From assembly GCA_004298555.1 (NCBI GenBank), contig SCQM01000118.1, positions 1-42,839 of the forward strand: DNA of 42,839 bases, in the 5' to 3' direction. Shown one piece after another: positions 24,404 to 32,777 of the stretch. Position 1 is the first letter of the stretch, and every line of letters starts with the position of its first letter. The stretch is from Actinomycetota bacterium. Lineage in GTDB: Bacteria > Actinomycetota > Acidimicrobiia > Acidimicrobiales > Acidimicrobiaceae. The notes under the pieces are model-generated. The model did not search any database. It had not been told where the DNA came from and saw only the letters and a program-made list of their open reading frames with translations. Both the position numbers and the translations under genes were made by a program.

Positions 24404-26389
24404 CTAGAGCAGTGAATCTAGTGCGTTAGAAAACTCGGACGGCTGTGATATTGGCCTGAGACAGCTGAAACTTCGGCAAATATACGCGAATCCCCGCTGG
24501 CGCCCCGACCATAACGGTGAGGGGTATTCCTCGCCAAAGGCAATGACTGCATTTGGAAACCATCTGCCCTTGAGCTGATCTATTAAATCAGATTGATTGC
24601 CGGGTATCACAATCTCTTGCGATTCGGCGCTGAGCAGAGGGACGGCTTGAACGAGTACCGGAAACGCGCTTGGATGGCGGGCAAGAACCTCAGCCAAGAG
24701 TTCGACCGTGCCGCCTGCTGATTCTCTAAATCTGCGGCTGTCGGTCAGCTTCGCGAGGCGTGCGAGACTTCGCGTGGCGACTGAGTTAGTTGATGGTATC
24801 GCTCCGTCAAAGAGGTCTTTAGTTCTCACTATCAGCATTTCCTGGTCCTCTCCGACGGTAAAGAATCCCCCGTTTTCCCTGTCTTCGAAAAGATCCAGAA
24901 GCTGGAGTGCGGTGGTTTGGGCGCTGGCCAGGTATCTTGCCTTTCCGGTCGCTTCATAAAGCCGCGTATAGGCATCCAGAGTATGGGCGTAGTCAGATGC
25001 AAAGGCTGGCTGGGACGTTGAGCCTTGATGCCATATCCTCATCCATCTTCCACCAGGTCTCATATTGTTTTCCAGGAACTGCACGAGTGATTCGCTCTTG
25101 GCTATCCAGTCTGCGCGATCCATCATGAAACCAATTTGCGCAAGTGTCGAAATGAACATGGCATTCCATTCCAGGATCACTTTATCGTCAAGCGCAGGTG
25201 GAATTCTCTTGTAGCGGGCATCGAGCACCCGTTGCCTGGCTGCTTCCAGTTCAGTAGTGCGAGTCAGGTCTCCTCTCTTCGGGAGGGACAGTATGTTGGA
25301 GCCCTCGAAGTTTCCCCGACTCGTGACTCCGTAGTGTTCGATGAATTCATCTGCAGCGTCTCCCAGAATCTCGCGCAGCTCTGAAACGGTGAAAAGATAG
25401 TATTTACCCTCCACCCCCTCGGAGTCGGCATCTTGGCTTGAAAAGAGTCCACTTTCATTTGCATGCAGATCACGCAGCACGTATTCGACGGTTTCAGTGG
25501 CCACTTGTTTCCAGCCGGGATTTTTGGTCAGAGCCCAGCCGATTGCAAAGATTCTCGCCATCTGTGCCTGATCGTAGAGCATTTTCTCGAAATGAGGAAC
25601 CATCCATTTTTCATCGACTGAGTAGCGGGCGAAGCCCCCGCCAATATGGTCTAAAATGCCCCCTGAACACATCGCGTCCAGAGTTAAGGAAGCCGCCATG
25701 AGTTCTTGCGAATCGTGGGATATCAGATAGTGGTTGAAGAGTAGCTCGATAAGATTCGTCTGTGGGAATTTTGGCGGGGGGCCGAATCCGCCCCATTTGC
25801 CGTCGAAAGATTGCATCAACATGGTTGCAGCGGTTTCCAAGAACTCTTGGCCCCTGCCGGTTCCAATGTTGAAGCTTCGCTTTCCAACCGATGTCCGTGA
25901 AGCGATCGCCGAGCGGACTTGATCTGCCTGCTGCTCAACTTCGTCACGCCGGTTCTTCCAGGCGTCGTTCAGTGCGCCAAGTACCGACGTAAAGCTGGAC
26001 ATTCCTCCGGTTTTACGGGGAGGGAAGTATGTGCCTGCGTAGAACGGTCTGGCATCTGGCGTCAGGAACACGCTCATCGGCCAGCCTCCGGAGCCGGTTA
26101 TCGCCTGAACCGCTTCCATGTATAAAGCGTCAATATCGGGCCTTTCCTCCCTGTCGACTTTAATGGAGATGAAATGGTCATTTAGATAGGCGGCGGTTTC
26201 GGGGTCTTCAAAGGATTCGTGAGCCATGACATGGCACCAGTGGCATGAGGCATAGCCGATCGAAAGGAATATTGGCCTGTCCATTGACTTTGCCAGGTCC
26301 AGAGCCTCGGTGCACCAAGGCCACCAATCAACCGGATTGTCCTTGTGCTGGACGAGATAGGGACTGGACTGGTTGGCGAGATGGTTCAT
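24404..26389 (-). CDS. YyaL-type thioredoxin-domain protein (DUF255 / SSP411 family)
   Basis: This is a 661-residue cytoplasmic protein. The N-terminal ~170 residues form the thioredoxin-like DUF255 domain with NQSSPYLVQHKDNPVDWWPW and the motif SCHWCHVMAHESF (cysteines C49 and C52), then GGWPMSVFLTPDARPFYAGTYFPP. The remainder is an (alpha/alpha)6 glycosidase-like barrel, seen as DHIGGGFARYSVDEKWMVPHFEKMLYDQA, LFSSQDADSEG and DDKVILEWNAMFI. The family is widespread but its biochemical role is unclear. Start ATG 26389 has GGAAGG upstream. The length is slightly below the usual ~670-700. Confidence 0.93.
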   Translation of the reverse strand: MNHLANQSSPYLVQHKDNPVDWWPWCTEALDLAKSMDRPIFLSIGYASCHWCHVMAHESFEDPETAAYLNDHFISIKVDREERPDIDALYMEAVQAITGSGGWPMSVFLTPDARPFYAGTYFPPRKTGGMSSFTSVLGALNDAWKNRRDEVEQQADQVRSAIASRTSVGKRSFNIGTGRGQEFLETAATMLMQSFDGKWGGFGPPPKFPQTNLIELLFNHYLISHDSQELMAASLTLDAMCSGGILDHIGGGFARYSVDEKWMVPHFEKMLYDQAQMARIFAIGWALTKNPGWKQVATETVEYVLRDLHANESGLFSSQDADSEGVEGKYYLFTVSELREILGDAADEFIEHYGVTSRGNFEGSNILSLPKRGDLTRTTELEAARQRVLDARYKRIPPALDDKVILEWNAMFISTLAQIGFMMDRADWIAKSESLVQFLENNMRPGGRWMRIWHQGSTSQPAFASDYAHTLDAYTRLYEATGKARYLASAQTTALQLLDLFEDRENGGFFTVGEDQEMLIVRTKDLFDGAIPSTNSVATRSLARLAKLTDSRRFRESAGGTVELLAEVLARHPSAFPVLVQAVPLLSAESQEIVIPGNQSDLIDQLKGRWFPNAVIAFGEEYPSPLWSGRQRGFAYICRSFSCLRPISQPSEFSNALDSLL

Positions 26390-26442
26390 GAATAACCTTC
26401 CATGTCTAGCGAAGCTGTCATAACTGAGCCTAAAGTTTCAGT

Positions 26443-27219
26443 ATGGAGATCAGTCTAAGTAATAAGGTTGCAGTCATAACCGGAGGTTCGAGTGGCATTG
26501 GTGAGGCGATTGCGGAAAGCTTTGCTCTTTCGGGTGCCACAGTCATCCTGGTATCGCGCAAATCGGAGAAGCTTCGTGCAGCAGCTCAAAAAATCAATAA
26601 TAAAGCGGGCGCTGAAAAGGCAAGTTGGATAGCTGCAAACGTTTCAGATCCGGCTGGACTCCAGCATGTAGTGGCCCAGTGCAAAGGCGAATTTGGTTTT
26701 GTTGACATTTTGGTCAACGGTGCGGCAGCGAATCCGTATTTTGGCTCAACAGTGAATCTTGAACTTTCAGCGATGAGGAAAATCTTGGAAGTCAATCTCG
26801 AGGCGGTTCAGATGTGGACTTCGGAGTTTTGGTCGAATTTCTGGAGCCGCGGGCAGAGGCCTGCCAGCTCTATAAACATTGCCTCAATAGGCGGGATGAT
26901 AGTGGGGGAGGGAATCGGCTTTTACAATGTCTCCAAGGCGGGCGTGATCCATCTCACCCGGCAATTGGCGAACGAACTCGCGCCAGACGTAAGGGTCAAT
27001 TCGATTTCACCGGGACTCGTCAAAACCGAGTTTGCCCGTGCGCTGTGGGAGAAGTGGGGCGAACAATTGGCGGAGAGTCTTCCGCTGAAACGAATCGGGG
27101 AACCGAAGGACATATCTGGGGCAGCTCTATTCCTAGCGAGTGATCTATCAGGCTGGATCACCGGAACCAATCTTGTAGTCGACGGTGGTGCACTTGTCAG
27201 AGGCCTGTCATTCAGCTAG
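26443..27219 (+). CDS. Short-chain dehydrogenase/reductase (SDR)
   Basis: This is a 258-residue classical SDR. The cofactor motif is TGGSSGIG (residues ~13-20) and NGAA replaces the common NNAG. The catalytic Ser is in NIASIGG and Tyr/Lys in FYNVSKAG; the proline motif after the active site is ISPGLVKTEF. LVSRKSEK after strand two suggests NADP(H). It likely oxidises an alcohol or reduces a ketone, with the substrate unknown. No SD precedes ATG 26443; a TAAAGT six bases before the ATG could be a -10 giving a leaderless transcript. The 3' end overlaps the convergent menE by 12 bases. Confidence 0.9.
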   Translation: MEISLSNKVAVITGGSSGIGEAIAESFALSGATVILVSRKSEKLRAAAQKINNKAGAEKASWIAANVSDPAGLQHVVAQCKGEFGFVDILVNGAAANPYFGSTVNLELSAMRKILEVNLEAVQMWTSEFWSNFWSRGQRPASSINIASIGGMIVGEGIGFYNVSKAGVIHLTRQLANELAPDVRVNSISPGLVKTEFARALWEKWGEQLAESLPLKRIGEPKDISGAALFLASDLSGWITGTNLVVDGGALVRGLSFS

Positions 27220-28332
27220 CTGTTTTTTAAGCACGTTTTTTTGAATCTTACCGAGGTTCGTAGTAGGCATTCGGCTTACTAGCTGCAGTCTCGTTGGTGC
27301 ATAGTGCGGGGGGAGTTCGGATTTTACGAAGTCACGGAGTTCTTCGAGCCGGGGGGCTTCATGGTTTGGATTCGGTATAACCACGGCAGTCACTGCTTCG
27401 CCCCATTTTGGGTCAGGAAGCCCAATTACAGCGACCTGGTGTACCTTCGGATGCATCTCGAGCACCCTCTCCACCAGTGCGGGAGAGATGTTTTCCCCGC
27501 CTGTGTTGATGATTTCATCAATGCGACCGTCTACATCTAGTTTGCCATGTGAGATCCTGCCCGCATCTCCGGTATGGAACCAGCCTAAGTCATCCTGAAT
27601 TGCTGCTCCAGACCGGTACCGGGTCGCAATCATAGGGCCTTTCAGCATAATTTCTTGTGAAGACGCAACCTTGAATTCGACGCCCGTAAGTGGCATACCG
27701 TCATAAACGACCCCCGAGCCGGTCTCCGTCAAACCGTAGGTAACCATGGTGTTGGATGGGATATTTGCGGGTGGTTTGGATCCTCCCAAAATTATCTTCC
27801 TAAAGATATACGGATCCAGCCGGGCCATCGCAGTCGGGACCAGCGAGACCAGCGTGGCGCCATCCTTCGCCGCAGCTTTGACATCGTCTGCATTGAATCC
27901 ATTGTGGATTTCAACCGGATTTCCGATTAGCAGCGCTCGCAGTATTACCGATAGCCCTCCGATGTGTGCAATCGGGAGGCAGCAAAGCCACTTGTCAGAG
28001 AACGTGACACCGATGTGGCTTGATGTGGCGCTAGCCGACGCCATGATTTGGGCCATAGTGAACATGACCATTTTTGGTTGGCCGGTTGTTCCCGAAGTCG
28101 CCATGGCCAGGCACTGTTCATTTTCGAGCGGCATTGCACCTTGAATTTTTGTTGACGTCCCCGTTGAATCAATAATTTGAGACGGTCTGAGCGATTTGAC
28201 GAGTACCTGTTTGGCCTTGAATGACAGCCGCTGGTCTATCGGCACGAATCCATTTCCGTCATCCCATATCGCACGAATAATGTCGACCAGTAGATTTGAT
28301 GCGGGCATGTCCAGCGCAACTAGTTCTCTCAC
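27208..28332 (-). CDS. menE: o-Succinylbenzoate-CoA ligase
   Basis: This 374-residue member of the acyl-adenylate-forming family activates o-succinylbenzoate with CoA in menaquinone synthesis. Motifs are the P-loop TSGTTGQPK (79-87), LPIAHIGGL, YGLTETG, GWFHTGDAGRI, DGRIDEIINTGGENISP and the C-terminal lysine in LGKIQKN. The small size matches actinobacterial MenE. Start is GTG 28332; the ATG at 28308 is possible. Its neighbour menB, transcribed divergently, and the nearby menA and menD support the assignment. A possible promoter on the minus strand is TTGACG (28386-28381) with TATCAA (28364-28359), spacing 16. Confidence 0.9.
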   Translation of the reverse strand: MRELVALDMPASNLLVDIIRAIWDDGNGFVPIDQRLSFKAKQVLVKSLRPSQIIDSTGTSTKIQGAMPLENEQCLAMATSGTTGQPKMVMFTMAQIMASASATSSHIGVTFSDKWLCCLPIAHIGGLSVILRALLIGNPVEIHNGFNADDVKAAAKDGATLVSLVPTAMARLDPYIFRKIILGGSKPPANIPSNTMVTYGLTETGSGVVYDGMPLTGVEFKVASSQEIMLKGPMIATRYRSGAAIQDDLGWFHTGDAGRISHGKLDVDGRIDEIINTGGENISPALVERVLEMHPKVHQVAVIGLPDPKWGEAVTAVVIPNPNHEAPRLEELRDFVKSELPPHYAPTRLQLVSRMPTTNLGKIQKNVLKKQLAE

Positions 28333-28388
28333 AAAGGTTAGGCTAGCGAGAGAAAACCTTGATATTTACCCGATGCCTAGCGTCAAAG

Positions 28389-28401
28389 TCTAAATTTTAG
28401 A
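28389..28401. promoter_or_regulatory. 13-base palindrome in the menE-menB divergent promoter region
   Basis: TCTAAATTTTAGA is symmetric at all positions around a central T. It lies just upstream of the menE -35 candidate and about 80 bases before the menB ATG, a position suited to a factor controlling both directions. AT-rich palindromes also arise by chance. Confidence 0.3.
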
Positions 28402-28479
28402 TAATTCTGTTTGTTGAAGTGGTTGTCAGTTTGTCCTTTATTGAATGGCGAGTTTTGAACAAAGCGAGGTTGAAAACCA

Positions 28480-29316
28480 ATGTCGAAGCCGGTTTGGGAA
28501 TCACAAGGCACCTATCATGACATCAAGTACGAGAAAAGTGGCGGAATCGCAAAGATTACTATCAATCGCCCAGAAGTTCGTAATGCCTTCCGCCCCCAGA
28601 CGCTTTTCGAACTATCTGATGCGTTCAATATTGCTAGAGACGACACCTCGGTCGGTGCAATCATCCTCACTGGTGAAGGGAAAGAGGCTTTCTGTTCCGG
28701 TGGAGATCAGAGAATTCGCGGAAATGACGGTTATCTTGGAAGCGACTCTATAGGCAAGGCTGGCATAGGCCGGTTGAACGTTCTCGATCTTCAGATGCAG
28801 ATCAGAAGGCTGCCCAAGCCGGTAGTGGCCATGGTTGCAGGGTATGCAATCGGTGGAGGCCATGTACTTCATCTGGTATGCGATCTGACGATTGCAGCCG
28901 ATAATGCGAGGTTTGGCCAGACAGGACCAAGGGTCGGCAGCTTTGACGGCGGCTACGGTTCCGGCCTCTTGGCTCGCACCATCGGTTTGAAAAAGGCGAA
29001 GGAGATCTGGTTTCTATGCCGCCAGTATGACGCTCAGGAGGCGTTGGATATGGGGCTGGTGAACACCGTTGTTCCTGTGGATGAACTTGAAAGTACGACG
29101 GTTGACTGGTGCGAGCAGATGCTCAGCCTTTCACCGATAGCTCTGAGAATGCTCAAGGCATCTTTCAATGCTGCTGATGATGGGCTCGCAGGCATTCAGC
29201 ATTTGGCTGGCGATGCGACGATGCTTTTCTATATGACTGAGGAGGCCCAGGAGGGACGTGATGCATACAAAGAGAAGCGCAAACCCGACTTCACACGGTT
29301 TCCGCGCCGGCCGTAA
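28480..29316 (+). CDS. menB: 1,4-Dihydroxy-2-naphthoyl-CoA synthase
   Basis: This 278-residue crotonase-fold enzyme cyclises o-succinylbenzoyl-CoA to dihydroxynaphthoyl-CoA. Evidence: [23 protein letters not shown] at the N-terminus (residues 15-37, quoted only as landmark), oxyanion-hole segments CSGGDQ (72-77) and [11 protein letters not shown], the MenB hallmark [20 protein letters not shown] (147-166), [15 protein letters not shown], and the C-terminal [18 protein letters not shown] that reaches a neighbouring subunit in the hexamer. ATG 28480 has GAGG about 11 bases upstream. It is followed by menA after 42 bases, probably in the same transcript. Confidence 0.96.
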   Translation: MSKPVWESQGTYHDIKYEKSGGIAKITINRPEVRNAFRPQTLFELSDAFNIARDDTSVGAIILTGEGKEAFCSGGDQRIRGNDGYLGSDSIGKAGIGRLNVLDLQMQIRRLPKPVVAMVAGYAIGGGHVLHLVCDLTIAADNARFGQTGPRVGSFDGGYGSGLLARTIGLKKAKEIWFLCRQYDAQEALDMGLVNTVVPVDELESTTVDWCEQMLSLSPIALRMLKASFNAADDGLAGIQHLAGDATMLFYMTEEAQEGRDAYKEKRKPDFTRFPRRP

Positions 29317-29358
29317 CCGTCTCGTATCCGGACTTATGGCTGTCAGGGGAGCTTATAA

Positions 29359-30222
29359 ATGTCGTTAGGTCTCTGGATAGCTGGTGCTCGTCCCAGGACG
29401 CTGCCTGCCGCGGTGGTCCCGGTGGCGGTAGGCACCGGCGTAGCCGTCTCAGCCAGAAGTTTCCGGCCAATCGAAGCTCTTCTGGCTTTGGGGGTATCAC
29501 TTTCATTGCAGATTGCGTCAAATTACTCGAACGATTATTCGGACGGAATTCGAGGCACAGATGAAAAGCGGTCAGGGCCGGTGCGCCTGGTGGCTTCGGG
29601 ATTGAAAAGCCCCAAGAGCGTTAAAATGGCTGCCTTTGGATTCTTCATTCTTGCCGGAATCCTCGGCCTCGTACTCGCCGCGCTTACGAGCTACTGGCTC
29701 ATCGTTGTAGGTGCAGCGGCGATGCTGGCAGGATGGCTCTACACCGGTGGGCCTAAGCCCTACGGCTACTACGGCTACGGAGAGCTTTTTGTTTTCATCT
29801 TTTTTGGTCTTGTGGCTGTAGTGGGGACGGCCTTTGTCCAGATTGGCAGAGTGACACTTAGTGAATTCTTAGTGGCGATTCCCGTAGGGATTTCTTCAGT
29901 CTGCTTGCTCGTGGTGAATAATTTGCGTGACATACCCACTGATTTGAACTCTGGGAAAAAAACGCTTGCTGTCCGCATAGGGGATTCTGCAACGAGGTGG
30001 CTTTATTTCGCGCTGGTGGTGCTCATGTTCCTCTTTGTAGCTGGGTCTTGGTCGTATTTCCGCTTTGCTCCGCTTGGTCTTCTGGCAATACCGTTTTCAA
30101 TTCCCCCGTTGAAGATCATTCTCAGAGGAGCAAAAGGCAAAGATCTGATTTCCGCACTCGGCCTGACCGGAAGAATGCAGCTCGCCCTGGCTCTCTTCTT
30201 TTCGGTGGGAATCGCGCTTTAG
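29359..30222 (+). CDS. menA: 1,4-Dihydroxy-2-naphthoate polyprenyltransferase
   Basis: This 287-residue integral membrane UbiA-superfamily enzyme attaches the isoprenoid tail to dihydroxynaphthoate. It has about eight to nine hydrophobic helices. The Mg-diphosphate motif is SNYSNDYSDGIRGTD (D59, D62). The second, Asp-containing loop is NNLRDIPTDLNSGKKTLAVRIG. The opening GLWIAGARPRTLPAAVVPV is characteristic of MenA. ATG 29359 has GGGGAGC six bases upstream. Confidence 0.95.
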   Translation: MSLGLWIAGARPRTLPAAVVPVAVGTGVAVSARSFRPIEALLALGVSLSLQIASNYSNDYSDGIRGTDEKRSGPVRLVASGLKSPKSVKMAAFGFFILAGILGLVLAALTSYWLIVVGAAAMLAGWLYTGGPKPYGYYGYGELFVFIFFGLVAVVGTAFVQIGRVTLSEFLVAIPVGISSVCLLVVNNLRDIPTDLNSGKKTLAVRIGDSATRWLYFALVVLMFLFVAGSWSYFRFAPLGLLAIPFSIPPLKIILRGAKGKDLISALGLTGRMQLALALFFSVGIAL

Positions 30223-30274
30223 CAAAAACTAGTCTTTTTCGTAGTGAGGGCCAACGGAAGAGAGTGCCCGGGAC

Positions 30275-31852
30275 ATGGTGTCGCTGACTCAAAGACTATC
30301 GACCAGATACGATTCCGCATCGGAACCCGGCTATAGCGGACTGATAGCGCTATTTGTGCTCATAGGGCTTTTGCTCAGATTTTATCTGCTGGCCCGTCCA
30401 GGGCATCTTTTCGGCATCACGGAGTATGACGACGGGGTATATTTTGGTGCCTCATTTCGTCTTATCGAGGGTGTGATACCTTATCGAGACTTTGTTTTGG
30501 TCCAGCCGCCGGGAATAGCTGTGCTGCTAACGCCAATTGCCTTCATTTCCAAGGCGATCGGAACCGCCCACGGTCTTGCGATTGCCCGGATCGTTACGGT
30601 TCTCACCGACAGTGCCAGCATCGCCTTGGTCGGTCTGATTCTCAGATGGCGTGGAAGAATTGCCGTTGGGGCAGCATGCGCAGTTATGGCACTTTATTCA
30701 CCGGCAATCGCTTCTTCCCAGACAGTTCTGCTCGAACCTTACCTGAATTTCTTCTGTCTCCTCGCGTTGTACCTGTGCTTTGACGGATCGAGATTCCGAT
30801 CCTCGTATGCGGCGCTTTTCTTCGGTGGGGTCCTGTTTGGCGTAGCTGGCTCGATCAAGGCATGGGCGATTGTGCCAGTGCTGGTGGTTTTGGCGCTGAT
30901 GGTTGCAACCTTCAATCCCTTAGGAGAAAATATCCGCAAGCTCTCCTCGTTTGCATTTGGCGTGGTACTGGGATTTGCCTTTTTCGCACTGCCTTTCATT
31001 CTCCTAGCGCCCAAGGCTTTTCTCCGCCAAGTGATAACGGCTCAAATTACCAGAGTCCCGGGGCAGCGAATTGACCTCCAGTTCAGAGTGAGGGAGATCA
31101 CCGGTGCCGATCCTCTTATCAGGTTATTTGGTCATGCGGGAACGGTGACGGCAGTGCTTTCCCTCGCCTTGGTGGTCCTTTTTGTTGTCGCGGTAATCAA
31201 AATACTGATGGAACGCTCCAGCTTCACCATCTTTGCCTCTGCAACAGCAGTTCTGGTATGCCTGACGCTGTTGTGGCCCAGCGACTTCTACTATCACTAT
31301 GCGGATTTTATAGCGCCGTATCTAGCCATGACTATTGCGATTGCGGTATCGGCTCCCAGACTGGGAGGTTTCCGCCTGCGCCGAGATCATCTTTCACGAC
31401 CGGTTTTCCTGACTTCGGCAGTTCTGGTTTCTTTCCTATTGGTGCTGAGTTTTGCTTACGAATCAACGATTGGTCCGGCCCCGCAGCCAAAGAAATTTTC
31501 TGAGCGGCTGTTCCCAAAAGGCAGCTGCGTCCTAACCGACCAGGTGTCGCTTACGCTGGCGGCAGACCGGTTCTATCCAGTGAGTCAAAAATGCCCAAAG
31601 ATCGTGGATCCGTTCGGGACTGCTCTGGCTCTAAGTGGCGGCAGGACAATAGATGGGGGGGCCGGCCTTGACCCTGCAGTTGTCTCCTCCTGGCTCTCTG
31701 CTCTGAAAGAGGCGGAATACGTCTGGCTATCCTCCCAGAGCTACAGAAGAGTTCCCTCGTCAGATAGCATCAATTCCTATTTTGCCACTAATTTCAGAGC
31801 TCTCGCTTCCTTGGGTCCAGGGCTTGGCAGGGTCTATGAGCGAATCCCATAA
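30275..31852 (+). CDS. GT-C type membrane glycosyltransferase-like protein
   Basis: This 525-residue protein has about ten to eleven predicted membrane helices and the layout of GT-C (ArnT/GT39/GT87-like) polyprenol-sugar glycosyltransferases. The first periplasmic loop carries the acidic motif ITEYDDGVYFGAS (D52, D53), followed by GVIPYRDFVLVQPPG, a combination common in this class. The C-terminal ~110 residues (KGSCVLTDQVSLTLAADRFYPV and later) form an extracytoplasmic domain. It probably transfers a sugar from a polyprenyl carrier to an envelope acceptor. It lies 52 bases after menA, with GGAAGAG upstream of ATG 30275. There is no obvious tie to menaquinone. Confidence 0.78.
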   Translation: MVSLTQRLSTRYDSASEPGYSGLIALFVLIGLLLRFYLLARPGHLFGITEYDDGVYFGASFRLIEGVIPYRDFVLVQPPGIAVLLTPIAFISKAIGTAHGLAIARIVTVLTDSASIALVGLILRWRGRIAVGAACAVMALYSPAIASSQTVLLEPYLNFFCLLALYLCFDGSRFRSSYAALFFGGVLFGVAGSIKAWAIVPVLVVLALMVATFNPLGENIRKLSSFAFGVVLGFAFFALPFILLAPKAFLRQVITAQITRVPGQRIDLQFRVREITGADPLIRLFGHAGTVTAVLSLALVVLFVVAVIKILMERSSFTIFASATAVLVCLTLLWPSDFYYHYADFIAPYLAMTIAIAVSAPRLGGFRLRRDHLSRPVFLTSAVLVSFLLVLSFAYESTIGPAPQPKKFSERLFPKGSCVLTDQVSLTLAADRFYPVSQKCPKIVDPFGTALALSGGRTIDGGAGLDPAVVSSWLSALKEAEYVWLSSQSYRRVPSSDSINSYFATNFRALASLGPGLGRVYERIP

Positions 31853-31870
31853 TTTCCGCCGTTTAAGCCT

Positions 31871-32740
31871 TTAAACTTTCGAACTGTCGATTACTGCCTG
31901 GATGAGAGCCGGGGGACGGTCAATGATTGCGCCGTGTCCTAGAGAATCGATTATCTCCGAGCGTACGACGGCCTTATCGTGACTTTTGAGCAGAGACTCG
32001 AATCTTCTCGCTATCCCTAGGTATCTAGTGTCAGCACCGCCGGTGATCAATGTAAAGTATCCGCGGAGCTCCGGGATCCGCGGCCAGAGGTTGGCCTGCA
32101 CGCCAACGCTTGAATTCTCAAGAGAGCGCGCGAGAGCCCTGGGGCTGTTTGTCAGCCTATTTTCAAGGTCCTCCCTGGTTGGTTTTCTAGGCTGGAAGAG
32201 AGCCAAAGACATCCAGCGGGAAAGAAATTCCTTGAATCGATCATGATCGCCTTCAAGATTTTTCAGCTCGCTCGCCAGAGCCATGTCAGCTTGATACCTT
32301 TCCAACCTCTCACCGGCATCCTCGATTCCAGGATTGACTCCAGAGAAAATCGCTTTCCAGGAAAAGTCGGAATGTTTCAGGCACAAGGTCAGAAGGTGAC
32401 GGGCTCCGAGCGAATAGGCAGCCCAAATGCTGTCCATTCCAAAGGGCAACAGAAGATCGGCGGTTTCATCCAGGCCGGCATCCACGCTGCACGACTCACC
32501 GTGGCCGGGAAGATCCACGCAAATGACTTCAAAGGGCTGCCGGAGAGCGAGTTCGCTGGCAATCGGGCCAAAGGTTGCACCGTTCTGAGTGAACCCGTGG
32601 ATCAAAATAACGCGTGTATTTGGCAACCTGCCAATTTGGACGTAGCTTGTGTAGGCAAGCCGCGAAGACGTGGCAGGCGACTTCAGCACTTTTAATTTCC
32701 CAGTGCCAGGAATGGTTGGATAGCTGGATTGGAAATTCAT
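31871..32740 (-). CDS. Alpha/beta hydrolase, probable SHCHC synthase (MenH-like)
   Basis: This is a 289-residue alpha/beta hydrolase. Landmarks are LIHGFTQNGATFGPIA, VDLPGHGES, nucleophile elbow AAYSLGARHLLTLCL (compare the YSMGGR of MenH), ITGGADTRYLGIARR and the histidine in SLGHGAIIDRP. MenH removes pyruvate from SEPHCHC to give SHCHC after the MenD reaction. Its position directly divergent from menD (gap 37 bases) and the GHGES and YSLGAR motifs make MenH the best call. Alpha/beta hydrolases are diverse, however, so the gene symbol is withheld. The downstream GTTTAA-GCCT-TTAAAC hairpin (31861-31876) overlaps its stop. Confidence 0.78.
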   Translation of the reverse strand: MNFQSSYPTIPGTGKLKVLKSPATSSRLAYTSYVQIGRLPNTRVILIHGFTQNGATFGPIASELALRQPFEVICVDLPGHGESCSVDAGLDETADLLLPFGMDSIWAAYSLGARHLLTLCLKHSDFSWKAIFSGVNPGIEDAGERLERYQADMALASELKNLEGDHDRFKEFLSRWMSLALFQPRKPTREDLENRLTNSPRALARSLENSSVGVQANLWPRIPELRGYFTLITGGADTRYLGIARRFESLLKSHDKAVVRSEIIDSLGHGAIIDRPPALIQAVIDSSKV

Positions 32741-32777
32741 TTAGGCTCGCTTTAGGCGCTTCGTGAGAAGAGAGACG

